Positions 45,249-53,598 of a stretch of 64,000 nucleotides of DNA are shown here, piece after piece. Location: contig NZ_JAIQZB010000017.1 in the NCBI RefSeq assembly GCF_020164555.1, positions 35,983-99,982 on the forward strand, given 5' to 3'. Position numbers and translations under genes: made by a program. Position 1 is the first letter of the stretch, and every line of letters starts with the position of its first letter. This DNA comes from Salegentibacter lacus (GTDB lineage: Bacteria; Bacteroidota; Bacteroidia; Flavobacteriales; Flavobacteriaceae). The notes below the pieces were generated by a model. It saw only the letters and a list, made by a program, of their open reading frames with translations, was not told where the DNA came from and did not search any database.

Positions 45249-45501
45249 TCACTTGCAATTTTTATAACGCTATTAATGGTAGATTAAAACCTCCTTTCTG
45301 AAATAGAACTACCTGTTTATATTTGTTTTTTCAGACATGATTAATTTAAATGATATGAATTACTGGAAGGTTAATTTAAAGTCAACTAATCGTTAAGCCT
45401 GATTTTAAAATTTTGGTAAAAAGAAATTCAGGTAACTAATTAAAAGTTTGAAGCCGGTTGGATTTTATTATATTTATTGGGTTGGTAGCAAGGATAAAAG
45501 A

Positions 45502-45928
45502 ATGGAGGTTTTTACAATTTTTATGTCAGGATTGGTTGCTACTACTGTAATGACACGATTTAGTTATTTGTTTTCCAACAATTCAGGGAGCCCGAGTTGT
45601 TAAATAATTTAATTTTAAGATCTGAAAAGATTAATCTTAAAACTTCAAAATACCATTTTTTGGGCTGGTTTATACACTATTTAATCGGTTGGTTCTTCGT
45701 TGTGATTTTTAGTTTAATATGGAAAATAGACCCCAATTTTAAGCAGGAATAATTTCTGGAACTGTTCTTGGTTTTATAGCTGAAATTATAAGGATATTAG
45801 GATGGAAAATAATGCTCAGGCTTAACAGAAATTCTCCCGAATTAGATTTTAGTCAATTCTACTTCCAACTTATCATCATCCATATTTTATTCGGAAAAAG
45901 TGCGGCTATGGTTTATTCTTATTTTTAA
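45502..45928 (+). pseudogene. Frameshifted membrane protein
   Basis: Three successive frames join into one plausible protein of about 140 residues. It starts MEVFTIFMSGLVATTVMTRF; shifts near 45593 into EPELLNNLILRSEK and LGWFIHYLIGWFFVVIFSLI, ending in a stop near 45750; and continues in another frame from GIISGTVLGFIAEIIRIL to AAMVYSYF and the stop at 45926-45928. Each part is hydrophobic in a way that fits one four-helix protein. Two indels have killed it. The 250 bp before it (45249-45501) show nothing I can name. Confidence 0.7.
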
Positions 45929-46587
45929 CCTATTTGCTCTAAAATTTCAGTAATTCCGGTTACCGAAATATCAGGTTTTTCGGCTAATTCATATAAAGTT
46001 TTCTCGGGTCTCTCAACAAAACAGGTTTGAAGTTTGGCCCTTTTTGCACCAATAATATCCCAGCTGTGCGCTGCCACCATCATTGCTCTTTTAGGAGTTA
46101 CCTGGTATTTTTTAAGAATATACCTGTAGCTCTCAGGATGTGGCTTATATTTTTTTACTTCTTCTACGCTGTGGATTCCTACAAAATAAGAATCAATCTC
46201 AGCAAATTTCAGCTGTGCTTCTAAAACATCGGGTTTACCATTGCTAAAGGCAATAAGCTTGTAACCTTCATTTTTCAATTGTTCTAAACCCGGCTTTACA
46301 TCGGGATAGGGTGGGAGATTGGTGATTTCAGAAAGAATATTTTGAATTTCATAATCAGAAAATTCTTTATCAAATTTATCTGAAATCATTTTAAAAGTAG
46401 CCGCGGCAATTTCACTAAAATTACTATAACCTCCGGTAGTGGTTTCCACCAGAGAATAGTGCAACAACTTTGGAAACCAAACATCAAAACCCATTTCGTT
46501 TTCCAGCGCAGCATTGATTTCTTCCTTTAGCGGAATTAGGTTTAGGAGGGTTTCATTTACATCAAAAATTATGATTTTGGGTTTCAT
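45925..46587 (-). CDS. Type II haloacid dehalogenase (HAD superfamily)
   Basis: A 220-residue HAD hydrolase. Nucleophile Asp in IIFDVNETL, Ser/Asn in LIAFSNGKP, Lys in KKYKPHPESY and the acidic site in VAAHSWDIIGA. These match L-2-haloacid dehalogenases, which hydrolyse 2-halo acids, although many homologues act on phosphate esters. Monocistronic, last chromosomal gene before the island junction. Confidence 0.9.
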   Translation of the reverse strand: MKPKIIIFDVNETLLNLIPLKEEINAALENEMGFDVWFPKLLHYSLVETTTGGYSNFSEIAAATFKMISDKFDKEFSDYEIQNILSEITNLPPYPDVKPGLEQLKNEGYKLIAFSNGKPDVLEAQLKFAEIDSYFVGIHSVEEVKKYKPHPESYRYILKKYQVTPKRAMMVAAHSWDIIGAKRAKLQTCFVERPEKTLYELAEKPDISVTGITEILEQIG

Positions 46588-46642
46588 TATTAATTAATGT
46601 TTAGAAAAGGAAAGATAGGTTTTCTTTAGATAAAACATAAAA

Positions 46643-46669
46643 AAATCCCTCCTGAAAAAGAAGGGATTT
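46643..46669 (-). terminator. Terminator of the displaced tRNA gene
   Basis: AAATCCCT and AGGGATTT arms with a T-run on the minus strand, directly after the tRNA 3' end. It marks the left side as the original chromosomal flank. Confidence 0.8.
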
Positions 46670-46670
46670 C

Positions 46671-46713
46671 TAGTAGCGAGACCGAGATTTGAACTCGGGA
46701 CCTCCGGGTTATG
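46671..46713 (-). other. att site: 3' fragment of initiator tRNA-Met(CAT)
   Basis: Read on the minus strand this is CAT-AA-CCCGG-AGGTC-CCGAG-TTCAAAT-CTCGG-TCTCGCT-A: anticodon, 3' half of the anticodon stem (CCC, as in initiator tRNAs), variable loop, full T arm, 3' acceptor strand and discriminator base. Sequence beyond the anticodon on the other side does not match a tRNA, so the 5' half is absent. This is the scar left when an element integrates at a tRNA 3' end. The intact tRNA should lie at the far end of the island, beyond the window. Confidence 0.82.
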
Positions 46714-46819
46714 AAAATTCAAAATGGCAAATTAAAACACTCGTAATTACTTCAAAATCAATTAAATATGAAAATTTTAATAGCATTTGATATCAAAAAA
46801 TATTGTTAAAATAGCCAAA

Positions 46820-46841
46820 ATGTTGTACCTATGTTGTACCT
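46820..46841 (+). repeat. Tandem 11-bp repeat, possible recombinase arm sites
   Basis: ATGTTGTACCT twice in direct tandem, 46 bp before the recombinase gene. A related GTTGTAC stands just after the gene (about 48,113). Tyrosine recombinases with an N-terminal arm-binding domain bind such short direct repeats beside the att core. Confidence 0.5.
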
Positions 46842-46886
46842 AAAATTTGTATCTTTAAGTATTATTTTTATCTAAAATAATTATTA

Positions 46887-48092
46887 ATGTCGTCGGTAAA
46901 TGTAGTTTTAAGAAAAAAAGCAAATAAATTTGGTCAATTTCCAATTGCCGTTAGAATTACTCGAAATAGACGTTCGATTTATTTGTATACAGGGCAGTAT
47001 ATTGAAAAAAAATATTGGGATAGTAAAAAACTTAACGTTAGATCCTCCCATCCTAATTCTGCACGATTAAATCATCTTATTCTTACTAAGCTTACAGAAG
47101 CCAGTGAAAAACTTCTTGAGAATGAATCTGCTAAGAGAAAGCTGTCAGTAGGAAAACTCAAGGAATCTATTCAAAGGCAAAATTCTTGTGATTTTAAAAC
47201 TATGGCTGATGTCTATTTAAATAATATTAAAGCCAGAAAGAAATCTAATCAATATATCACCGAAAAAAATAGGGTTGATCTATTTCTGAGTTTTGCAGGA
47301 AATGGAATTGAATTTCACGAGATCGATGTTCCCTTACTTAAAAATTTTGCTGCTTATATTGAGTTCAAAAGGAAAAGAGCTAAGCGCACTGTGGTTAATT
47401 ATATGATATGTATTCGTGCTATTTATAATTTAGCATTAGCCGCCAACAAAGCCGACCGTAATGATTATCCATTTGGAAAGGGTAAATATCAGATTAAAAT
47501 TCCTGACGCTAAAAAAATAGGCTTAACAATCGAAGAATTGAAGAAGTTGGAAAACGCCCAAGATTTAAATGAGGCTAATCAACATGTTTTAAATGTATGG
47601 TTACTGAGTTTTTATTTTGCCGGTGTCCGAATAACAGATATTATTCAATTGAAATGGACTGACTTAAAGGATAACCGATTATATTACCGAATGAGAAAAA
47701 ATGATAAGCTGGTTTCTTTGCAAATTCCTACTAAAGCTCAGAAAATTTTAGACTTATACCTTCCGAAGAAAAGTAAAACCAGTGATTTAGTTTTCCCGGA
47801 ATTAAGATGTACTAATCTAGATGACGAAATAGAAGTGCGTACTCGAGTAAAAACGATAACGCGTAATTTTAATAGACAATTAGGCCGAATTTCTGAAAAA
47901 TTAAAAATTGAAAAAAAGCTTACCATGCACATAGCTCGGCATAGCTTTGGAAACATTTCCGGAGATAAAATCTCTATTCAATTATTACAACAACTTTATC
48001 GGCATTCTTCGATCACTACCACTATGATGTATCAATCTAATTTTATAAATAAGCAGACAGATGATGCTTTAAATAACGTGGTGGATTTTTAA
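46887..48092 (+). CDS. Tyrosine recombinase (phage/island integrase)
   Basis: A 401-residue site-specific recombinase of the Bacteroidota type. Residues about 1-85 are the arm-DNA-binding domain (VVLRKKANKFGQFPIAVRIT), about 105-195 the SAM-like core-binding domain, and about 215-395 the catalytic domain. The active-site set is complete: Arg in FAGVRITDI, Lys in MRKNDKLVSL, HxxR in HIARHSFG, His in YRHSSITTT and Tyr in MMYQSNF. Its position 170 bp from the tRNA fragment implies it inserted the island there. It is not of the integron IntI type. Confidence 0.93.
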   Translation: MSSVNVVLRKKANKFGQFPIAVRITRNRRSIYLYTGQYIEKKYWDSKKLNVRSSHPNSARLNHLILTKLTEASEKLLENESAKRKLSVGKLKESIQRQNSCDFKTMADVYLNNIKARKKSNQYITEKNRVDLFLSFAGNGIEFHEIDVPLLKNFAAYIEFKRKRAKRTVVNYMICIRAIYNLALAANKADRNDYPFGKGKYQIKIPDAKKIGLTIEELKKLENAQDLNEANQHVLNVWLLSFYFAGVRITDIIQLKWTDLKDNRLYYRMRKNDKLVSLQIPTKAQKILDLYLPKKSKTSDLVFPELRCTNLDDEIEVRTRVKTITRNFNRQLGRISEKLKIEKKLTMHIARHSFGNISGDKISIQLLQQLYRHSSITTTMMYQSNFINKQTDDALNNVVDF

Positions 48093-48856
48093 ATTCGGTA
48101 TTATTTTATCCACGTTGTACAGTATACTTATCATTGGAAATTTTTGAGACAATTGTAAAATACCTTTAGGATAGTTACAATAGTTCCGGTATTTGTACCA
48201 TTTCTGGAAAATCATAAAATACTTTGATATTATTTTTATTTCCTCTTAAATATACCCAGTAGAATATACTTTTAAAAGCAAAAGATCATAATGCTGTAGG
48301 TTATGAAAAATGTTGAATCCAGACTCTATCAGGTTTTTCCATTTTATAGAATTAGCCAAATCAAAAAAAGAGATTAACCCTTTAAGGACTTAAGTGGAAA
48401 ACCAGAACCGGAAATGAAGCGTTTCCGCCATTTGTACGGAAAAAGTGAAATGGGAGTTGCCGGTTTTTTACTTGTTTCCGGTGTTTGTTAATGAAGCTCT
48501 TTAGCCTGGAGGTACGAAAGGCTAAAGTGCTGAATGGGTTATTGGATATTTCAACTTATTCTAATCTTTTAAAGCTTTAAGGGTTTACTGCTGAATGTAT
48601 ATTGAAAATTTTAATAAGGTAAAAAATCAAGGTATTATGTAAACCGTACAAATAGTACGGTTTAATTTCATCAGGAATTCCTGAAAAAAATTATTTTTGG
48701 GTTATTTAAGGAAAATTTAAGATATCAATGTGATTGACGGCGGCGAAGCCATGTCGTTTTTGATTGGAGATAAAGTGGAAAGAAAAAAACGTCTATTATT
48801 CGTTTAATATACGACTATTGTTTTTATTCCTTTTATTTTTAAATGTCTAAATTATT
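48093..48856. other. Gap without intact genes
   Basis: 764 bp between the recombinase and the integrase remnant. All frames are broken by stops. The only structure I can name is a perfect 9-bp inverted repeat (AAACCGTAC-aaata-GTACGGTTT, 48,643-48,665). The region probably includes the unrecognisable N-terminal part of the decayed integrase. Confidence 0.6.
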
Positions 48857-49141
48857 AAATACCAGCCTGATAAGTAGGGACTATAGGCAACCTTTTTTTT
48901 GAAGGAACGTTTGGATAAAAATATGCGGCTGAGAGTTAGTAATGGAACCAGCTAAAGGGCCTTGTTCATTAAGAGAATAAAGTCACACATGCTTCAACAT
49001 CCGTTTGACACCAATTTACTGGAAAGTGGTAACGATTTAAGATATTTACAAATAATGGGACATAGAAGCACCAAGACTACCGAAATTTACAAGCACGTGG
49101 CCACAAATATCTTTTTAAAGATCAAAAATCCGCTAGATTAG
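48857..49141 (+). pseudogene. Decayed integron-type integrase, C-terminal part
   Basis: One frame of 95 codons, with internal stops, ends at 49141 and reads as the C-terminus of a IntI/XerD-like recombinase: KYQPDK..., then SHMLQHPFDTNLLESGNDL, GHRSTKTTEIYKHVA and KIKNPLD-stop. The family normally has HMLRHSFATHLLE, so the catalytic Arg of HxxR has become Gln and one residue is missing before the GH motif; the nucleophile Tyr remains. It points toward the cassette array that begins 51 bp later, the reverse of most integrons but like the spirochaete type. It is the best candidate for the ancestral cassette integrase. Confidence 0.75.
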
Positions 49142-49196
49142 CTGAAGTAAAGGCATAATAGATATAAATGTAATACTGCATTTATATGTACGTTGT
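49142..49196 (+). other. Candidate attI (array start)
   Basis: Between the integrase remnant and the first cassette. It holds a perfect inverted repeat ATATAAATG-taatactg-CATTTATAT (49,162-49,187) and ends in TACGTTG, the same ACG|TT junction seen at every cassette boundary. This is where the primary integration site of an integron would lie. Confidence 0.5.
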
Positions 49197-49664
49197 ATGC
49201 AATTTCTTGTCGCGAAGGGTCATCTTTTGAAAGTCCTGGGCTGATTTTAAATAGGAGTACAGGTAATGGAAAGCAAAGGATATGACCATAGGAAGTATCC
49301 CCAAGTATGTTGCGATGAGATCGTGGAGAGTTTTTTAACTATCCAAACGTTATCACGTTACCAATACTTGAGGTTAAGGTAGTTTAAATTTGAGGTATAA
49401 TCAATAGGGGAAACTCCCTTAATTTTTCCTTTACCTGGACGTATAATTGATTGACGCCCACCCCTTATTCCACGGATGTTTAGATCTACTTCTAAACACA
49501 ATGTAAACGGGGCACGGATCTCAAAAGAAGGATTTTAAATGTTTCCGCTCCAAGCAACAGTTCCTTTTATACTTATCTTAGAATGCAGATAACCAAAAAA
49601 GCAGACAACACCATCTAACTGCAATAGCCGCGAAAATGCGACTACAACAGTTAGATCTACGTTG
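49190..49664 (+). repeat. 475-bp direct repeat, copy 1 (first cassette)
   Basis: Identical to 56214-56688 except for one base (C here, A there, in TTTCCGcTCCAAG). It equals one cassette (49193-49661) plus its boundary bases. No full gene is seen. One minus-strand frame fragment near its start (LIATYLGILPMVISFAFHYL) looks like the membrane end of a sensor kinase; a 37-codon plus-strand frame (MESKGYDHRKYPQ...) follows an AGGAG-like stretch. Probably decayed cargo. Confidence 0.85.
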
Positions 49665-49667
49665 TGC
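49601..49667 (+). repeat. Short attC-like site of cassette 1
   Basis: GCAGACAAC (R'') pairs with the cassette start GTTGTATGC with one mismatch; inner arms ATCTAACTG and CAGTTAGAT match perfectly; it ends in CTACGTTG. Total about 65 bp, a classical attC length, unlike the long sites that follow. Confidence 0.72.
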
Positions 49668-49705
49668 ATAATATCTCACTGGATACAAAAACCTATAATT
49701 GACCT

Positions 49706-50224
49706 ATGAAACATTTTGCTTTTTTATTAATTATGCTTGTCTTTATTAGTTGCAAGGAATCAAAAAAAACTAATGATGCTATTGTTTTCCACAGTATGTC
49801 AACGGACAAAAACTTCGAATATTCTGTAAATTTTCCTGACACCGTCTATGTGAATGAACCCAATGACGGTGAATTTCAATACAAAAGCCCACTCGACACT
49901 ATAACCAAAAACTTTTCTGATCCACGACAGAATAGATATGTGGTTTTTAGGACTCTTCCAGATAATACGTATGATTTCCACAGGGATTTTTTTAATGATT
50001 CCCTCCAAGAATATCGGATAGGTGCAACTGATAATAGATCTATTCCATTCTATGATTTATCTTTTAAGACAACAGGAGTTTTTGAGATAAACGGATTAAT
50101 CAATGATCTTGTACTTATAGAACCGCAAACAGAAAATAACCAGGATAAAACTAAGATTAGATTGATAGAGGAAGATTTCCCAGTATCTTTTAAAGTTGTT
50201 GTAATTGATAGAATTAGCAATTAA
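49706..50224 (+). CDS. Cassette 2: lipoprotein of unknown function
   Basis: A 172-residue lipoprotein (VFISC, Cys 16). The mature part has alternating short strands (YSVNFPDTVYVNEPNDGEFQ, RYVVFRTLPDNTYDF) and ends with FKVVVIDRISN, suggesting a small beta domain. I recognise no family. Only gene in its cassette; no promoter seen. Confidence 0.7.
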   Translation: MKHFAFLLIMLVFISCKESKKTNDAIVFHSMSTDKNFEYSVNFPDTVYVNEPNDGEFQYKSPLDTITKNFSDPRQNRYVVFRTLPDNTYDFHRDFFNDSLQEYRIGATDNRSIPFYDLSFKTTGVFEINGLINDLVLIEPQTENNQDKTKIRLIEEDFPVSFKVVVIDRISN

Positions 50225-50259
50225 TAAAATGCGGATTTAACCTCGTAGATAATTAAAAC

Positions 50260-50391
50260 TATGCACAACAACATATAAAAACAATGCTTAAATCAGTCTC
50301 GAATCGAAACTCGTTGCCCGCTTGCTCAGCGGATTGTCCTGCGGACAATCACGCCCGCCCGCTCGCACAGTTTTTATACGAGACGTTGGCA
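50260..50391 (+). repeat. Long attC-like site of cassette 2
   Basis: R'' TATGCACAAC is the exact complement of this cassette's start GTTGTGCATA. Inner arms ATAAAAAC and GTTTTTAT; central hairpin GATTGTCC-TGC-GGACAATC. Confidence 0.85.
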
Positions 50392-50412
50392 AACATTTAA
50401 AAAAATAATTCA

Positions 50413-51360
50413 ATGAAAAGAATATTTATCATTCTTACAATATTAATTTTTACAGGATGCAGTAAAGATCCTTTAGAGGATTATGATATAAATAATAAAG
50501 AAAGTTCCAATTCGATTTTTAAACCTTATTTAAATCAGTTTAAAAAAGAAGCTGAAAAACGTGGTTATGATTATACAGACTATGAAATAGAATTTTATTT
50601 GGCTGATATAGACGGTAAACCCGCAGGAGGTGTAGCTAATTTTTCTAATAACGAAATTTTTATAGACAGAGATAATTGGTCTGCTATTCATCCAACTCGA
50701 AAAGAAGAACTAATTTTTCACGAACTAGGGCATTCAATCCTAAAAAGGAAACATACAAATAAGCAGACAGAAAATGAAGGGTGTTTAAGTTATATGATGG
50801 AAAATTCTTACGAATGCCAAAAAAACTCTTATTCTCTTTTATGGAGAGAGTATTATTTTGATGAATTATTTGACGAAAGCACATCTCTTCCGCTTTGGTA
50901 TAGGAAAAATAACAAGTATAACTTCAACTACGAAAATAAAGAGCTTTTAGTTCAAGAATTAGATAATGATAATAGATCTTTTCAATTTGATATAGATACA
51001 GATACCATTTCGAATTTTGTTTTGGAAGTAACATTCAAAAACTGGCAATCAGCTTCAGAAAGAGATCCATTCAGGAACACTAAGGTCAATTTGAACGGAA
51101 TTAATTATGAAAGTAACCCTAATCGCAATTCGATTCATATTTCTGACAATGAATATTCAAAACGATATTGGTCGAAATGGGATTACAATTATGAAGAAGA
51201 TATCAAGTTAACTGTAAGAAGATACGATGGAATTTATTCTTTCTTTATAGATGAAAAGTATATACATGCTACAGATATTGAATACTTCGAGACTCAAAGC
51301 ATAAATATTAGTTTTAGTCAGGGAGTAAATAAAGATATAGTATTATTCAAATTTGACTAA
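50413..51360 (+). CDS. Cassette 3: HExxH metalloprotease-like lipoprotein
   Basis: A 315-residue lipoprotein (FTGC, Cys 16). Residues about 35-150 contain LIFHELGHSILKRKH, a zinc HExxHxxxxx motif, after NEIFIDRDNW, which fits a small metallopeptidase domain. Residues about 165-315 are a beta-rich domain like a concanavalin/LamG fold (NFVLEVTFKNW, YSFFIDEKYIHA), perhaps for binding. Only gene in its cassette. Substrate unknown; as an envelope lipoprotein it may act on outside proteins. Confidence 0.75.
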   Translation: MKRIFIILTILIFTGCSKDPLEDYDINNKESSNSIFKPYLNQFKKEAEKRGYDYTDYEIEFYLADIDGKPAGGVANFSNNEIFIDRDNWSAIHPTRKEELIFHELGHSILKRKHTNKQTENEGCLSYMMENSYECQKNSYSLLWREYYFDELFDESTSLPLWYRKNNKYNFNYENKELLVQELDNDNRSFQFDIDTDTISNFVLEVTFKNWQSASERDPFRNTKVNLNGINYESNPNRNSIHISDNEYSKRYWSKWDYNYEEDIKLTVRRYDGIYSFFIDEKYIHATDIEYFETQSINISFSQGVNKDIVLFKFD

Positions 51361-51365
51361 TAAAC

Positions 51366-51498
51366 GTTTGCCAACAGTATATAAAAACAATGCTCAAACC
51401 TGTCTCAAATCAAAACTCCTTGCTCGCTTCCAACGCTTGATTGTCCGCAGGACAATCAAGCTCGCCAGTTCGCACAGTTTTTATACGAGACGTTGGCA
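51366..51498 (+). repeat. Long attC-like site of cassette 3
   Basis: R'' GTTTGCCAAC is the exact complement of the cassette start GTTGGCAAAC. The central hairpin has a changed loop, GATTGTCC-GCA-GGACAATC, with the stem kept. Confidence 0.85.
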
Positions 51499-51539
51499 AC
51501 AAGTAGAAAAATCAATGGTAAACTTAAGTTGATTGTAGT

Positions 51540-51773
51540 ATGAATTTTATCGCATCTAGCGCACTTTATTATCCTATTGGTTGGCTTTATTTATGGGTAA
51601 GGTATCGGAAAAAGGAAAAGGTTAAAAAGGTCCTTAAAGAAGAATATGACGGAAGATATTACAATGCAGGCGCACAATTAATTATCGGCAGTTTCGGAAT
51701 TATTTTAATCGGTCTTTTAAGTGTCTTTCTGATTCTGGTAATTGGACGGATCATATTTGATATTTTCACCTGA
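51540..51773 (+). CDS. Cassette 4: small membrane protein
   Basis: A 77-residue protein with two hydrophobic segments: about 5-22 (ALYYPIGWLYLWV) and 51-72 (FGIILIGLLSVFLILVIG), joined by a basic stretch rich in Lys and Arg. Unknown family. Sole gene of a 418-bp cassette. Confidence 0.6.
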   Translation: MNFIASSALYYPIGWLYLWVRYRKKEKVKKVLKEEYDGRYYNAGAQLIIGSFGIILIGLLSVFLILVIGRIIFDIFT

Positions 51774-51785
51774 CTCATAAAACCA

Positions 51786-51916
51786 GTTGCCAACATTATA
51801 TAAAAACAATGCTAAAACCTGTCTCAAATCGAAACATCGTGCTCGCTTGCTCAGCGGATTGTCCTGCGGACAATCACGCACGCCAGCTCGCACAGTTTTT
51901 ATACGAGACGTTGGCA
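51786..51916 (+). repeat. Long attC-like site of cassette 4
   Basis: R'' GTTGCCAAC is the complement of cassette start GTTGGCAAC; standard long-site core with GATTGTCC-TGC-GGACAATC. Confidence 0.85.
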
Positions 51917-51972
51917 ACAAGCTGAGCTAACTCTAATATCAATATGTATATTTTTTAGATATTTAAAATTAA

Positions 51973-52602
51973 ATGAAAAAAGCTTCTTGGGTTATAATTG
52001 GACTGCTATCGATAATTATCGGCTTATATCCCGTTATATATTTGTTTATTGACAGGAAGTTTGGATTACTAGGCACAAAATCAGTAGAACTTTTAAGTAA
52101 CAATGTATGGAACATTATGTTTTACGCTCATATTTTTCTTGGAGGGCTTGCTTTGTTAATTGGATGGCTACAATTCAGCAAAAAATTGAGAAATAAATAT
52201 ATGACGCTACATAGAAGAATAGGGGAAACATACATTATTTCTGTTCTTATAAGTGGAATTTGCGGATTGTATATAGCCTTTTTTTCGACAGGAGGTGCCA
52301 CAAGTGTTTTTGGCTTTGGTTCGCTTGCACTGATTTGGTTAATTTCAACTTTTCTCGCTTATAAAAGTATAAGAAATGGTAAGATTCGGCTACACGAGAA
52401 TTTAATGATTTATAGTTATGCTGCCTGTTTTGCGGCAGTTACTTTAAGGATTTGGCTTCCCCTTCTGACAATAGTATTAAACGATTTTATTTTTGCATAC
52501 CGTATTGTTGCGTGGTTATGTTGGGTGCCAAACTTATTTGTAGCTTATCTAATTATTAAAAATAAAAGCCAGTTGCCAACAATATATAAAAACAATGCTT
52601 AA
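51973..52602 (+). CDS. Cassette 5: DUF2306-like membrane protein
   Basis: A 209-residue protein with about six helices. The pattern YAHIFLGGLALLIGWLQF, KYMTLHRRIGETYIISVL (conserved His-Arg pair) and RLHENLMIYSYAACFAAVTLR matches DUF2306, a possible haem-linked or redox membrane family. The last ten codons (QLPTIYKNNA) come from the recombination site itself, so insertion has changed its C-terminus. Sole gene of its cassette. Confidence 0.78.
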   Translation: MKKASWVIIGLLSIIIGLYPVIYLFIDRKFGLLGTKSVELLSNNVWNIMFYAHIFLGGLALLIGWLQFSKKLRNKYMTLHRRIGETYIISVLISGICGLYIAFFSTGGATSVFGFGSLALIWLISTFLAYKSIRNGKIRLHENLMIYSYAACFAAVTLRIWLPLLTIVLNDFIFAYRIVAWLCWVPNLFVAYLIIKNKSQLPTIYKNNA

Positions 52603-52702
52603 ACCTGTCTCAATTCAAAACTTTTTGCTCGCTAGCATTGCGAATTGTCCTGAGGACAATCACGCTCGCCCGCTCGCACAGTTTTTATACGAGACGTTGC
52701 CA
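52572..52702 (+). repeat. Long attC-like site of cassette 5
   Basis: R'' GTTGCCAAC complements the cassette start GTTGGCAAC. Central hairpin loop is TGA. The cassette gene's stop codon lies inside the site (52600-52602). Confidence 0.85.
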
Positions 52703-52735
52703 GTAATTTAAGAAAATCGTCCTAAAAAATATAAC

Positions 52736-53428
52736 ATGAAAGAACTCGAAATATCTACTATCGGAAAATCTATAAAATACTTTATGGTTATTTTCCTTTG
52801 CTTAAATCTTACATCCTGTTATTATGGATTAAATGATGATGATGACCCGTCAGTAATTGGTCAGAACTCATATAAAGGAGTTTTAATTGATTTAAATGGT
52901 AATCCTCTTAAAAATATGACAATCGTTCTGAGAAGCAACTTTGATCAACATATTGCTGAATTTATTACCGATGAAAATGGTGTATTTGAGGGGCAAGGAA
53001 ATATTTACAACACAGGTCTTAAGGTCGGTATTAAAGAAGAAGGTAACAAATATTTGACAGAATACATATTTGATTATACCGAGTATCCTATCGATGAAAC
53101 AATAGAATTTCCGCCGCTTATTAACACACCAACTTCTTCAGTTTCGATTAAAATTATGAATAATTCTGGGTTAGATTATAGTGTAGATTATCAATACATA
53201 ATCGGTATTTGTCAAAAGTACTTCGAAGATAACCTTGAAGTCGACTCTTTATGTTATGAAGAATATCATGATACGATTAATTTTGATAGCGATAATTCAA
53301 AAAGTTTTAGTATTGGAGCTGTAAGGGGCACTACAATTTCTCTTACAGTTAGTAATTCCGACAATTCTTTAACTCAAACAATTACAGTTGACGAGCAAAA
53401 TCAAGTAGAAACAATCGTTTTTGAATAA
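52736..53428 (+). CDS. Cassette 6: lipoprotein with regulatory-type beta domain
   Basis: A 230-residue protein with a hydrophobic N-terminus and a Cys at about 28 (NLTSCYYG), probably a lipoprotein. The segment about 40-110 (YKGVLIDLNGNPLKNMTIVL ... FITDENGVFEGQGNIY) is a carboxypeptidase-regulatory-like beta-sandwich. The rest is a second beta domain with two Cys (CQKYF, CYEEY). Unknown role. Sole gene of its cassette. Confidence 0.7.
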   Translation: MKELEISTIGKSIKYFMVIFLCLNLTSCYYGLNDDDDPSVIGQNSYKGVLIDLNGNPLKNMTIVLRSNFDQHIAEFITDENGVFEGQGNIYNTGLKVGIKEEGNKYLTEYIFDYTEYPIDETIEFPPLINTPTSSVSIKIMNNSGLDYSVDYQYIIGICQKYFEDNLEVDSLCYEEYHDTINFDSDNSKSFSIGAVRGTTISLTVSNSDNSLTQTITVDEQNQVETIVFE

Positions 53429-53461
53429 AACTTTGAAACCTGAATCACAACAATAGAAAAC

Positions 53462-53593
53462 TACTGGCAACAAAATATAAAAACAATGCTTAAATCAGTC
53501 TTGAATCGAAGCTCCCTGCTCGCTAGCTTAGCGGATTGTCCTGCGGACAATCACGCTCGCCCGCGCGCACAGTTTTTATACGAGACGTTGCCA
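53462..53593 (+). repeat. Long attC-like site of cassette 6
   Basis: R'' TACTGGCAAC is the exact complement of cassette start GTTGCCAGTA, a pairing different from neighbouring sites while the core stays the same. Confidence 0.87.
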
Positions 53594-53598
53594 CACAT

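Noticed and set aside
46671..46760. A complete tRNA-Met gene
   Set aside because: Sequence 5' of the anticodon is AT-rich and cannot form D arm or acceptor 5' strand.
46887..48092. The intact recombinase as the cassette integrase
   Set aside because: It has an arm-binding domain and lies at the tRNA junction, as island integrases do, and its catalytic tail (TMMYQSNF) differs from the IntI-like remnant next to the array.
53536..53598. N-terminal extension of the cassette 7 gene
   Set aside because: The extra 21 codons are recombination-site DNA; the signal sequence starts at 53599.
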